Source: Arcuatula senhousia (lineage: Eukaryota > Mollusca > Bivalvia > Mytilida > Mytilidae). Taken from it: a stretch of DNA of 64,000 nucleotides. Location: NCBI GenBank assembly GCA_963971305.1, contig OZ020313.1, positions 53,764,203-53,828,202 on the forward strand, read 5' to 3'. The notes below the pieces were generated by a model. The model was not told where the DNA came from. It ran no database searches and worked only from the letters and a program-made list of their open reading frames with translations. Each line of letters begins with the position of its first letter. Position 1 is the stretch's first letter. Below are positions 40,901 through 46,901 of this stretch, one piece after another. The translations under genes were made by a program, and so were the position numbers.

Positions 40901-43900
40901 GATATATTTCTTGAAATTGACACACTAGGAAGGCTTTGTACAAAGCCCTTTGGCAAACGTGATGACTTCAACTTTCCAATAGTCAACTTTCCCTTTCTGT
41001 GTAGCAACATTCCGTGCGCTCCAGCATATGGAGTTTACGTATCATATTTAATACGTAAAACGACTTCCTTGGCAAAGCTACACGGCTGACTGCAAATTGT
41101 TAACACAGGGGTACGTTGCTCCCAGGTTATTGTCATCGCTTAAGAAATTTTACGGAAAACATCATGTGATTGTAGACAAATACGGGATTTCTATCTCTCA
41201 GATGAGCACTCTTCCGGAGCACCTTAGTTCACTCTCGATTTGACTTGAGTTCACGTTGTTAAATGCGGTTTTGTTATGTGTGTTTTTTTGGGTTTTTTTT
41301 TGGTTGCTGTGTGGTTTGTTTCGTTGTGGTGATTTTCTGTCTACCGATTTTGTCTTTGTCTTTTCGATATAATGATGTTATATTACAATTTTGCTTCTTC
41401 CAATTAGTTCGTGAACATTTTGAAGAATATATTAAAAGAGAATAAATCTATTGTAGTACTTATATATTTCGCTTGCCTTATAACGGTTAAGCGCTTTGAT
41501 TAATACTGGTTTTAAAATTATGATTTCATGTTACATGTTATTATTGCAAACAGTTGATAAGCTGATAAGGTGTCAAAGGGTATTAACAAAAAATAACACT
41601 ACTTTTAGTCAATAATGTTCACATCACAGTGAGGACTACATGTAACTTATTTGAGTCAAAAATGTTGACATCACGGTTACACAATTTAGAGCTGACTGCG
41701 TTGAGTCAATATAAGGTCAACATGGCGGTGAGGACTAACTACTTCGAGTTAATAATGTCAACATCACGGCGAGGGCTTACTTCTTTGAGTCAATAATATC
41801 CACATCACGGCGAGGACTAACTACTTTGAGTTAATAATATCCACATCACGGTGAGGACTTTCTACTTTGAATCAATAATGTCAATATCACAGTGGGGACT
41901 AACTACTTCGAGTTAATAATGTCAACATCACGGCGAGGGCTTACTTCTCTGAGTCAATAATATCCACATCACGGCGAGGGCTTACTTCTTTGAGTCAATA
42001 ATATCCACATCACGGCGAGGGCTTACTTCTCTGAGTCAATAATATCCACATCACGGCGAGGGCTTACTTCTTTGAGTCAATAATATCCACATCACGGCGA
42101 GGGCTTACTTCTTTGAGTCAATAATATCCACATCACGGTGAGGACTTTCTACTTTGAATCAATAATGTCAATATCACAGTGGGGACTAACTACTTCGAGT
42201 TAATAATGTCAACATCACGGCGAGGGCTTACTTCTTTGAGTCAATAATATCCACATCAGGGTGAGGACTTGATACTTTGAGTCAATAATATCCACATCAC
42301 GAAGAGGGCTAACTACTTTGAGTCAATAACATCCACATCACGGTGAGGGATAACTACTTTGAATCAATAATTTCCACATCACGATGAGGACTAATAACTT
42401 TTAGTCAAATTGACCACTCCCAATAAATGCCTAGTAATAAAAAAACTGAGTCAATAATGACCACAACAGTACTCTGAACCAGTATTGGCCACATTACGAT
42501 GAGTGCTAATCATTTTGGGCCAATATTGGCCACATATATGAGTGCTAAGAACTTACAAATTGAGCCAATATTGACCACATCACGATAAGAACAATGTACA
42601 CTAGAATGGAAACCAAACAAAAGCTGCTGTACTGAAATAATAAAAAAAAAATCTTAAAATATTAAAATAATAATAGCGCAGAAAAATATTAGAAATAACT
42701 TTATAAAAAAGTTAATTTGTATTGTTGTATGGTCGATTGGGGAATATTTAAATTTAGAAAAGGGCTCCTTGCATTGTTTTTACCAAAGTTCAATTATTAC
42801 TAGATCATATAATGTCTTTAGCGATAAAGATTACATACGACAAACTCATAAAAGATTTTTTTTCAAAACTATTAACGTTTTTAATATGATCTTATTGCTA
42901 CAATTTCGACCTTCACATGTAATTAGATCTATTTATTAGAAATGAATTTGAATTTTATTTTGATTTCCAAAAATCTTCAGGAGAAAAAAAGAGAACAAAT
43001 TTTTGACATTACTATTTCACAAAAAGCATTAACTTACGATAGCCAGAAGTTTCACTTCCTTCTTCATTCCACTGACGATGCCAAGGATACCGACTACAAA
43101 CTCTACTGCGAAAACAATGCATGTCGAGAAAAGCAGTATCTCTATGTATGATCCGAACATCATGCCGTAGATTTCAAAGCTGTTAAGTGCTGGGATGACA
43201 TCATCGTCGATAATCTTGTTTCCATATTTTATGTAGAATGATAGGCCTATACAGAAAAGACCTAAGAACTGAAAATATATTGAAAAAAAACTAAGCAAAC
43301 ACACATATAAGGTCAACTGCAAGGTAGCGATCAGCCACCAGTTTCCATTGCACGGTTAGTTTGTGTCGCATTTATTACAGTTAATACACAACTCATTATT
43401 TATCCTGTATTTATCCATAATATTTTCTCGAATTTGTGTACGCCTTATATCTAAAACCCATCGCACCTTTTAATTGCATACCAACACATCAACTGACTTT
43501 GGCAACAAGATTTAACAGAAATTATATTTAAACGCCCTTTTAACTTTATTTTTCTGAATATAAGATTATTATTTTTTAAATTATAGTGCCTTTTTTTCGG
43601 GCAATGTCTTTTACGCACGAATATTGTTCAAAAATTAACGATTGAACGAACAACAGGTAGAAACATCCATATAGTCTACGTAATATCTTGAGAAGCCACA
43701 ATCACTTGGTATATATCACTGAACAATTTTTGCATTGTATAGATTGTGCGCATTATATACACACGTGCGCGTTTTACCCCAGCCTCTAATGCTACAATCT
43801 ATTAACGAGTATGTCTTTATATGTCTAGAAGACTAGTTGTATTCATCACAAACGAGATAATATTAGGTAACTTTTGATAAGTCTTTTTAGAAAGAACTTT

Positions 43901-44606
43901 TTTAATAAGAATTGCATTCAACGATTTATATACAAAATTTACTTAGTCTCCATCCTGATAAAACTGGACTGATCATTAGAAATTAAATATGATCTTCGGT
44001 ATAATTTTTACAAAGCTGGCACTATTTGTACTGACCAGTACAATAGCCGACAACAAAATTGACACTGTTTATACTTACCCGTACAATAGCCGACGACAAA
44101 GATGACACTATTTATACTTACCCGTACAATAGCCGACGACAATATAAAGTTGTACCCTTACAATAGCCGATGACTACAAAGCTGAAACTTTTTATACTTA
44201 CCCGTACAATAGCCGATTACACTATTTATACTTACCCGTACAATAGCCGATTACACTATTTATACTTACCCGTACAATAGCCGATTACACTATTTATACT
44301 TACCCGTACAATAGCCGATTACACTATTTATACTTAACCGTACAATAGCCGATTACACTATTTATACTTACCCGTACAATAGCCGACGACACTATTTATA
44401 CTTACCCGTACAATAGCCGACGACACTATTTATACTTACCCGTACAATAGCAGACGACACTATTTATACTTACCCATACAATAGCCGACGACACTATTTA
44501 TACTTACTCGTACAATAGCCGACGACAAGATAAATATCAGAACGGAAACTGACACTCTGGATGGAATCAATGTTTCCAAAAACTTTAATTTCCCATTCAA
44601 AGTCAT
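773..44606 (-). CDS. Multi-module tetraspanin-like gene, five four-TM modules in one spliced reading frame (3' incomplete)
   Basis: Thirty exons on the minus strand join in frame to 3,467 coding bases (1,155 codons plus two bases). The start is ATG at 44606, with an in-frame TGA six bases upstream. The last visible exon ends in phase 2 at a GTAAGT donor (772), so the gene continues beyond position 1. Every exon border I placed has GT and AG. Introns inside a module are phase 0, and all four module junctions are phase 2. Five exon sets encode homologous four-helix modules. Module 1 carries the tetraspanin CCG motif, so a membrane tetraspanin-derived protein with about 20 helices is inferred. 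Introns hold most of the mobile elements of the window. The alternative, separate genes, is less likely: the first exons of modules 2-5 have no ATG and begin at phase-1 acceptors matching the preceding phase-2 donor. Exon structure is read from sequence; function is inference. Confidence 0.85.
2240..2395 (+). repeat. Dispersed repeat ending GCGTACACTTATTCCACATC
   Basis: This family has a core with 'gaaggctgctgg' and an end with 'gcgtacacttattccaca'. Similar copies lie at about 6240-6375, 7745-7855 with 8100-8150, 14880-15035 and 18275-18425 on plus, and 31180-31310 on minus. End-only fragments occur at 33645-33690 and 37490-37520. No coding potential is evident. It is non-autonomous, and the class is not recognised. 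Confidence 0.6.
2525..2810 (-). mobile_element. Penelope-like element 3' end fragment
   Basis: The reverse strand matches the 3' region of the copies at 9.5-10.8 kb and 23.6-23.9 kb. It shares the 'gagtaagcagttcctgcttg' stretch and the 'tgctccggaagag' block. It is diverged and noncoding. It lies in the module 5 intron between the TM3 and loop exons. Confidence 0.65.
3225..3335 (+). mobile_element. Tail fragment of Penelope-like type
   Basis: The stretch ending 'cattggtgcctctttgcttct' minus its last base resembles the conserved 3' tail of the other copies (CATTGGTACCTCTGC). Only the tail is recognisable, so a shared tail on another element is possible. Confidence 0.4.
3413..4165. repeat. Tandem pair of a roughly 380-bp dispersed repeat
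   Basis: Two near-identical copies begin 'attacaaataccaaaacgcg' at about 3423 and 3805 and end with a 'gacctctggtcca' stretch. They differ at only a few bases, so the duplication is recent. A third, more diverged copy lies at 39688-40000. Shorter reverse fragments occur near 5150-5215 and 7140-7290. The open frames of 81 and 96 codons inside are duplicates of each other and have no recognisable protein features. Confidence 0.75.
5847..11923 (-). CDS. Module 4: four-TM module with fused TM3-loop exon (exons 20-24)
   Basis: Exons (minus): 11851-11923 (phase-1 start, 24 codons, begins QPFQ, TM1), 10965-11195 (77 codons, TM1-TM2), 7379-7492 (38 codons), 6848-6922 (25 codons, begins NYCPVRRW, TM4), 5847-5980 (44 codons plus 2 bases, linker). 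The 114-base exon equals the separate 75-base TM3 and 39-base loop exons of modules 3 and 5 joined without an intron. The loop has two cysteines, KCG and NYC. A Penelope-like reverse transcriptase copy occupies the intron at 9.5-10.8 kb. The linker ends AG before GTATAA; this junction alone has no immediate stop if the intron is retained. Splicing completes AGG and enters module 5. Open frames 10956-11192 and 7331-7531 are these exons plus intron. Confidence 0.8.
7560..7760 (+). pseudogene. Penelope-like RT fragment with internal deletion
   Basis: Conceptual translation resembles two separate blocks of the intact copies: DLFL..YEADFLQSLQ, then a jump to KRDDLNFSTVSFPF. In-frame stops occur. 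It is a degenerate insertion in the module 4 intron, upstream of the TM3-loop exon. Confidence 0.6.
7870..8095 (-). repeat. Dispersed repeat with 'aaacctggttt..accca' core
   Basis: The reverse strand has 'gcgccataaaacctggttta' and 'tgtaccaagttagga' blocks. Plus-strand relatives lie at about 9080-9290 and 11450-11610. No protein is encoded; the open frame here is incidental. Confidence 0.55.
8400..8830 (+). pseudogene. Degenerate Penelope-like RT fragment
   Basis: It retains FQQQVGIPMGK, YIDDVLS and LYLEFDSDAHL-like stretches, in more than one frame. Compared with the copy at 9.5 kb it has frameshifts and is much more diverged, so it is an older insertion. It ends near PASERGVYISQLIC-like sequence. 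Confidence 0.65.
9495..10835 (+). mobile_element. Penelope-like element, 5'-truncated RT with one nonsense codon
   Basis: The frame carries FDFSTLYTSIPHEQL, QTIGIPMGTNCAPLLAD, FRYIDDVLSLNN, SASYLDLHLEID and a C-terminal extension ending at a stop at 10538. These are reverse transcriptase motifs of Penelope-like elements, with IDD as the catalytic pair. The only interruption is TAG at 9723-9725, where the copy at 20.7 kb has TTG. No GIY-YIG endonuclease is visible after the RT, and the 5' part is missing. The 3' noncoding region ends in the shared tail CATTGGTACCTCTGC at about 10815. It lies within an intron of module 4, opposite to the host gene. Confidence 0.85.
12283..19971 (-). CDS. Module 3: four-TM module with miniature two-cysteine loop (exons 14-19)
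   Basis: Exons (minus): 19911-19971 (phase-1 start, 20 codons, TM1), 17902-18099 (66 codons, TM1-TM2; eleven codons shorter than its homologs in the first extracellular loop), 17217-17291 (25 codons, TM3), 15953-15991 (13 codons, loop, KYPCTYW), 15360-15431 (24 codons, begins SCTGEL, TM4), 12283-12431 (49 codons plus 2 bases, acidic linker). The TM3-TM4 loop is only about 20 residues with two cysteines, so the CCG subdomain is absent. The basic turn after TM2 (FKRNRRW) is kept. The linker ends AG before GTAAAA: unspliced AGG TAA is a stop, spliced AGG leads into module 4. The donor of the first exon (GTTAAT) is weak, so that border is the least secure. A reverse-oriented Penelope-like 3' end sits in the TM3-loop intron. 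Confidence 0.75.
12716..12861. mobile_element. Short inverted-repeat element (MITE-like), 146 bp
   Basis: The ends are exact inverted copies, ATTACTGTCTTTTGTT and AACAAAAGACAGTAAT. The interior also folds: CGTTATTGACT and GATATTC pair with GAATATC and AGTCAATAAC, around a GAGCCCGAAGGGCG centre. Nothing is coded. No clear target duplication was identified. Confidence 0.6.
12862..14300. other. Intronic stretch without gene
   Basis: I see no exon here. It contains 'ggtgaatatcactttgcca' near 14245, related to the GAATATC core of the neighbouring inverted repeat, so it may be further repeat-derived sequence. The small plus-strand open frame at 14019 shows no features. Confidence 0.4.
16215..16765 (-). 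mobile_element. Penelope-like element, 3' part only
   Basis: The reverse strand encodes the C-terminal RT extension (SNIPSAPAYGIYVSQ to SQMSADVGLS, stop at 16510) followed by the noncoding tail ending at about 16215 with the complement of CATTGGTACCTCTGC. Coding similarity begins abruptly near 16760, a typical 5' truncation. It is inserted in the module 3 intron between the TM3 and loop exons, in the same orientation as the host gene. Confidence 0.8.
18475..19655. repeat. Tandem ~157-bp repeat element ending in GACGAC and AGCTCAC hairpin
   Basis: It begins with the inverted motif GGCTCCCAGGAGCC and contains about five imperfect units of roughly 157 bp, marked by TTTGTAGAGCT at about 18530, 18686, 18843, 19000 and 19155. 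It finishes with a GACGACGACGACGGACGACG stretch and TCACATGGCCTTTGGCCA. That ending is a common dispersed repeat type in bivalves, as I recall it. It lies in the module 3 intron after the first TM1 exon. There is no protein. Confidence 0.7.
20636..21504 (+). mobile_element. Penelope-like element, RT part, interrupted by insertion
   Basis: The frame is open from the truncated 5' end (MEILNSKSFSSC) through FDFSTLYTSIPH, QTIGIPMGTNCAPLLAD, FRFIDDVLSLNN and YLDLHLEID, without the nonsense codon of the 9.5-kb copy. It is cut at 21504 by a 2,046-bp insertion, and the rest of the same copy resumes at 23551. A small deletion with frame change occurs just before the break. It lies in the intron between modules 2 and 3, opposite to the host gene. 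Confidence 0.85.
21998..23466 (-). repeat. 387-bp tandem array (about 3.8 units) with tRNA-like sequence in each unit
   Basis: Units repeat at exactly 387 bp with no difference I could see, and the last is truncated at about 23466. The flanking sequence CGTAGTTATTTATAT occurs on both sides (about 21984 and 23468). On the minus strand each unit carries TGGTCTAGTGGTC, an A-box-like motif (22182-22194 in unit 1), and GGTTCGATTCC, an exact B-box (22121-22131). The open frames of 65 and 97 codons that recur in each unit are by-products of the array. Confidence 0.85.
22105..22201 (-). other. tRNA-like sequence / RNA polymerase III promoter boxes (unit 1)
   Basis: The A-box and B-box lie 74 bases apart end to end, longer than in a standard tRNA and nearer a class II tRNA or a tRNA-derived SINE head. 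Acceptor-stem pairing is not convincing, so a functional tRNA is not claimed. Equivalent copies lie 387, 774 and 1,161 bases to the right. Confidence 0.5.
23551..23890 (+). mobile_element. Penelope-like element, 3' remainder of the copy at 20.6 kb
   Basis: It starts TTATAGACAAATATGGG, exactly where the RT copy stopped. It contains the end of the RT frame (SADVGLS, stop at about 23608) and the noncoding 3' region to CATTGGTACCTCTGC. It ends about 40 bases from the linker exon of module 2 (23936). Confidence 0.85.
23936..37073 (-). CDS. Module 2: tetraspanin-like, four-cysteine loop without CCG glycine (exons 7-13)
   Basis: Exons (minus): 37028-37073 (phase-1 start, 15 codons, TM1), 35140-35370 (77 codons, TM1-TM2), 33917-33991 (25 codons, TM3), 25703-25792 (30 codons, loop, NGS sequon), 24873-25013 (47 codons, loop with FKCCYLKG), 24415-24498 (28 codons, begins ICAD, TM4), 23936-24069 (44 codons plus 2 bases, linker). 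The loop has CC plus two further cysteines, but CCY replaces CCG. The 231-base second exon has the same length as in modules 1, 4 and 5. The linker ends TG before GTAATC: unspliced TGG TAA is a stop, spliced TGG continues into module 3. The TM3-to-loop intron has grown to about 8.1 kb, filled by the 25.8-31.2 kb repeats and a non-LTR fragment. The 46-base first exon is shorter than its counterparts and is the least certain part. Confidence 0.75.
25813..27170. repeat. Repeat block with GTGATCGC hairpin head and ~125-bp internal repeats
   Basis: It begins 'ctagttctaattgtgatcgc' at 25813 and ends in ATAATAATAA at about 27170. Between them lie imperfect repeats combining 'ccaattttcatcaaaat', 'ttaattttggcgggaaa' and 'ggccattttgaaaatggcc' (a palindrome). 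The next block (27172-28347) starts with the same head and ends 'gtccagaataccgagaaa' plus AAT repeats. There is no coding sequence. It enlarges the intron of module 2. Confidence 0.7.
27171..28347. repeat. Second block of the GTGATCGC-headed repeat
   Basis: It has the same head, internal repeats and AAT-rich tail as the preceding block but is not identical to it. The shared tail reads 'gtggacaagttcacggtcca' in both. The palindrome GGCCATTTTGAAAATGGCC recurs several times. Confidence 0.7.
28348..30108. repeat. Two 881-bp tandem copies of a GTGTTTGGATGCAAACAC-headed repeat
   Basis: Copies start 'actaggtatgattgtgtttg' at 28348 and 29229, exactly 881 bases apart, and appear identical where I compared them. 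Each has a head hairpin GTGTTTG-GAT-GCAAACAC, internal units with 'ttggcagccatcttggattc' and a tail AAGAAGAAGAATAATAA. Open frames inside the copies are duplicated shadows. Confidence 0.8.
30109..30290. repeat. Three short hairpin units joined by AAT repeats
   Basis: Each unit reads AGAAACCG(G/A)(A/G)CAAAAACAAT followed by a perfect or near-perfect 30-base hairpin. Hairpins lie at 30133-30162, 30187-30216 (arms ATGTCTCCCAAA/TTTGGGAGACAT) and 30256-30285 (arms ATGTCCCCGA/TCGGGGACAT). Two related units lie at 31053-31160. Confidence 0.8.
30291..31048. repeat. GTGTTGGGGTGCCAACAC-headed repeat with AAT tail
   Basis: It begins 'actagatgtgattgtgttgg' and has internal units with 'ggcggccattttgaaaatgg'. 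It ends AAAAAAAATAATAATAATAA just before the next hairpin units. It belongs to the same modular family as the blocks at 25.8-30.1 kb but differs in the head stem. Confidence 0.65.
31049..31165. repeat. Two further hairpin units
   Basis: Hairpins lie at 31072-31103 (TAAGTCTCCGAC / GTCGGTGACTTA, one mismatch) and 31130-31159 (ATGTCCCCGA / TCGGGGACAT). Each follows the constant leader GCAAAAACAAT. They close the repeat block of the module 2 intron. Confidence 0.75.
31950..33540 (+). mobile_element. 5'-truncated non-LTR retrotransposon (Jockey/CR1-like RT C-terminal half)
   Basis: The frame 31896-33182 joins a non-homologous start to LLFLIFINDI, then KLFADDTSLY (catalytic FADD box), KTETLFVS, HKHLGLMISEDGGW and the thumb region SFIRPIIEYADIIWD. 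The C-terminus has a cysteine/histidine knuckle, CRCGVVETRAHFLLKCPLY, typical of non-LTR elements. The endonuclease and the first half of the RT are missing, as expected from incomplete reverse transcription. The 3' untranslated region runs to about 33540. It is intact over 410 codons, so the insertion is fairly young. It lies in the large intron of module 2, opposite to the host gene. Confidence 0.8.
34435..34560 (-). mobile_element. Penelope-like 3' tail fragment
   Basis: The reverse complement has the shared tail (complement of GTACCAATGGGG) and the 'cagacaaaaccagtaaa' stretch. Only noncoding 3' sequence remains. Confidence 0.6.
34605..34698. repeat. 94-bp palindromic hairpin element
   Basis: The ends TATACTATCGCGCTA and TAGCGCGATAGTATA are exact inverted copies. 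The interior continues to pair imperfectly down to CCCCGAATTCGGGG. It is a compact foldback insertion in the intron between the TM3 and TM1-TM2 exons of module 2. Confidence 0.65.
34768..34980 (-). pseudogene. Diverged Penelope-like 3' fragment
   Basis: The reverse strand has the tail (complement of CACCAATGGGGC) and a short stretch matching the C-terminal RT extension, with 'cagcaaccgtggagcaaca' and 'ctctgccaaggaaattgatg'. It is internally deleted. Confidence 0.6.
36060..36975 (+). pseudogene. CR1/Jockey-like non-LTR fragment, frameshifted, TTTGA-type tail
   Basis: Three frames give consecutive pieces of an RT thumb region: RLLGVSIDYQLNFDKHIS, then SYILSNFNYCLVTWHFCS, then QERALRFIYNDNNLCYDQLL. 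At least two frameshifts separate them. The 3' end is a short repeat TTTGATTTGATTTGAT at about 36958-36973, characteristic of some CR1-related tails. It lies in the intron after the first exon of module 2. Confidence 0.7.
38384..44606 (-). CDS. Module 1: canonical tetraspanin with CCG loop (exons 1-6)
   Basis: Exons (minus): 44508-44606 (33 codons, ATG, start of TM1), 43038-43268 (77 codons, end of TM1, short loop, TM2), 42557-42631 (25 codons, TM3), 40312-40422 (37 codons, first part of large loop), 39181-39321 (47 codons, rest of loop and TM4), 38384-38550 (55 codons plus 2 bases, basic cytoplasmic linker). The large loop has W, an NLTSS glycosylation sequon, then VGCCG, RCG and SPGCYD. That is the four-cysteine CCG layout of tetraspanins. 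The TM2-TM3 turn is basic (GMKKEVK). The linker exon ends CA before GTAAGT; unspliced it reads CAG TAA, a stop. Spliced, it completes CAA and continues into module 2. The module alone is about 275 residues, normal for a complete tetraspanin. Two minisatellites lie in its introns. Confidence 0.85.
38905..39110 (+). mobile_element. Diverged Penelope-like 3' end
   Basis: It resembles the noncoding 3' region of other copies, with 'tgtgtttttgtttgttgttt' and an end 'ccattggtacacctttactt'. No coding part remains. Confidence 0.5.
39688..40120. repeat. Third copy of the 380-bp repeat, followed by a Penelope-like scrap
   Basis: 39688-40000 matches the tandem pair at 3.4-4.1 kb with more changes. 40035-40120 matches the RT segment TRLYDKRDDFNFP of the Penelope-like copies with a deletion. 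Both lie in the intron between the loop exons of module 1. Confidence 0.65.
40675..41400 (+). pseudogene. Degenerate Penelope-like element
   Basis: The frame 40676-41089 carries LYIDDVLSLNNPRFGDYLH, YLDIFLEID and NFPIVNFPFLCSNIP, but lacks the IGIPMG block and breaks after SYLIRK. The 3' noncoding part includes CTTCCGGAGCACC at about 41212. It is more diverged than the copies at 9.5 and 20.6 kb. Confidence 0.75.
41605..42556 (-). repeat. Minisatellite of about 41-bp units resembling the end and donor of the module 1 TM3 exon
   Basis: About two dozen units of the type GAGTCAATAATATCC plus ACATCACGGCGAGG (plus strand), with period 41 in the regular part. The nearest non-repeat sequence is the 3' end of the TM3 exon (42557-42631) and its donor, which share the pattern CTTAC, TTGAG, CAATA, CCACATCACG. 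At least seven units retain CTTAC, that is GTAAG on the coding strand. The units closest to the exon (42440-42556) are the most divergent. The array fills most of the intron between TM3 and the first loop exon. Confidence 0.8.
44029..44520 (-). repeat. Minisatellite of 34-bp units carrying the exon-1 end and splice donor
   Basis: On the coding (minus) strand each unit reads GGCTATTGTACGG followed by GTAAGTATAAATAGTG and a short variable joint. Spacing is 34 bases over most of the array. The unit at the right edge is the real end of exon 1 (donor at 44507). Eleven units, including the real one, keep GTAAGT, at plus positions 44073, 44116, 44196, 44230, 44264, 44298, 44366, 44400, 44434, 44468 and 44502. 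One (about 44332) is broken to TTAACC. The units near 44029-44190 are irregular. The array therefore multiplies a functional exon/intron border inside intron 1. Confidence 0.9.
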
Positions 44607-46790
44607 TCTTCATAAATAGATTAAATCTCGTTTAACTAAAACAGGCATTTTCAGAATTTTGTTTAAATCCATGTAACATTGATTCACTTAGGTTGCTAAC
44701 TTAAATATCGAATCCGTTATTTAGAACTAAGAATTATGAATTACAATGAGGTGCAAAACCTTCAGTGAACTTCCGGGTCGCCGTTTAAATTTCCTATCTT
44801 CTTCTACGTATAGGTTTTACCTGATAGAATTGTCCAAATATACAAAACCTTGCATGGTTGGCAGTCCCAATAGTAGATTTGATTAAATGTTGGTTATCTA
44901 AAGTATCAAAAACCTTAATGTAACTTTGAAGTATTTAAAATCTTTTGATCGCAATTAATTGTTTAATATTTGGCGTTCCGATTTGAAGGATAAACAACAT
45001 ATACAAATTGTAAAATATATCTTTGTAACGAACTTGTTGTTTGTATGTATCCAATTGCATATTTTAGAGTTATGATAAATAAATCATTTATAAAAGTCAT
45101 TATAAAAGAATTCACTTTGTTAAGAACTGGAACTTTTATGTATTCGGTTTCTCACTGGTGCAACATCCTGTTTTCAAAGGGGGTAGGGAATTTCTGATGT
45201 TGACCAACTTTCTGTCAAGTAACTTCTATATTCTATAGATTCAGTATCTGATCAATAGCAAATGTTTCATTTTGGATACTTTGGTTGTTTTTCCCATTTT
45301 GAATTGTTCCTGGCGAGATGTTACACAATCGCCTAAAATAACGCAGATACCCAGAACCAGATCTGCCAGCTTTAAAAATGGCACTAGAGCTCGTATTGTT
45401 TTTTATATATCACTTAGGTTCATTTTTCGTCTGACGTCCGTGTTGCTATTGTTTAACATTTTCAATATCTCTTTTCAAATATAGCCTTTAGAATAAGGTA
45501 ACTCTGTTTTTTTTTTTAAAAGATAGTATTTATAATTCTGTCTTCGTCATGTTCGTTGTAATACTGTAGGGTCCGATCCCCGGATACGACCTTAGTGTTT
45601 TGTAGTATCCAAGGAAACATTTTTTTCTCATCGTCGAAATTTGCAACCAAATCATGCAGCTTGATCAGTTTACTGGTCTTGTTTTACATACTACTTAACA
45701 CAAACTTGGTCGAATGAACCAATCTGAAACACGTGACGATGCAAGACACAGTTTCGTACAAACTACTAGTGAGTTTTACCAAATACATTAAACACAGGTA
45801 AGGGAATCCCTGTCTATTTATATAGTGAAGTGAAAATCATCAAATATTTTAAACTTTTATGATTGTTTAGATATATTTCTGTATTAAAAATGCCACAACA
45901 GGTTTATTTTCTTTTTTAATTTTTTTTATAAGCACTTCAGTGTGAAGGGAGACAACTATAAATCCCGCCATATTTGCAGACTTTTAAGGTAAACAAAAAT
46001 ATTTTTCTTTAGAGCTGGAAAGCGTATCCTTTTTGTTCCCATTTTTTGCCCTAAGTGACATGCTCTTTCGAGCGATCTATTATTAAGACTTGAATTTGGT
46101 CACAAGTCAGTGGAATTTAGCCTCAGAAATGGGATGACACCCATAAATTTTACACAAAACACCCCCTTTTTTGTTCATTTTGGACAGTTTTGATGAAATA
46201 TTCAAATATGAATAAGTCTACTATGCAGGTTCCATTAAAAAGTGGTGAATTTCAGCTTTTTATTGATATATAGATGTCCATATTACAGGAAAATATCTTA
46301 TTTCCATTCAAGCATGAAGGTGATGTTGCTTTCATCTGATGACGTCACTTTCCAAAACTATACCTTGCACCCTGAAGCTACATATCATGATTTTCGGAAT
46401 AAAAATGACAACAAAGTTCCAGACAATAAATTTTGCTACGCCTGACGCGCGTTTCGTCTATTCAAGACTCATCAGAGGCGCTCTACCAAAAATATTGAAA
46501 ATGCCAAACACTATATGATTATGAAGAGCATAGAACAGTAAAACCGAAAATACCAAACTGGGGAACCAAATTACAAATTTATTACTAAGATGATCAACCT
46601 ATGTCTGGGGTAGGAAGAACCTTAGGGTTTAGACAATTTTGAAATTTAAACGGATAATTTAAAGCTTTGATGTGTTTTCCAACACAAAAGTGTTGGTGCC
46701 GGAGCGGGCTAACCTCGGGGATCGAATTAAAACTCCACCAGCAGTGCTAACCTTCACGGGTGTTCGAAATAAAAATGACAACAAAGTTCC
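44607..46790. other. Intergenic region between head-to-head genes
   Basis: It separates the first exon of the multi-module gene (minus) from the untranslated exon of the first paralog (plus). Positions 45400-45480 resemble 59320-59410, so part of it belongs to the duplicated unit around the paralogs. No coding feature is convincing. Confidence 0.5.
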
Positions 46791-46795
46791 AGACA
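46398..46795. repeat. 342-bp insertion bracketed by a 28-bp direct repeat
   Basis: A 28-base sequence beginning AATAAAAATGACAACAAAG occurs at 46398-46425 and 46768-46795. Between them lies a dispersed repeat with 'gacgcgcgtttcgtctattc'. The same motif type occurs near 25190. This could be an insertion with a long target duplication or a tandem duplication scar. Confidence 0.5.
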
Positions 46796-46825
46796 GTTAA
46801 GTTCATTATATATAATTTACATTAC

Positions 46826-46901
46826 TCTACGTCACAGAAAGTAACGTTAGAAGCACGATTCTTCTTAGTGATGACCTCATTTACAAGTACATATTGGAAA
46901 G
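46826..46901 (+). promoter_or_regulatory. 5' untranslated exon of paralog 1 (start approximate)
   Basis: The sequence AGTAACGTTAGAA and GATTCTTCTTAGTGATG, followed by GGAAAG|GTAATT, is repeated before paralog 2 at 59529-59597 (GAAAG|GTAAGA). Conservation of this block and of the donor, with a coding exon acceptor 16 bases before each ATG, supports a first noncoding exon. The 5' boundary is not defined. Confidence 0.6.

Noticed and set aside
41605..42556. CRISPR-like array
   Set aside because: Units are contiguous without spacers, the genome is eukaryotic, and the units resemble an exon end.
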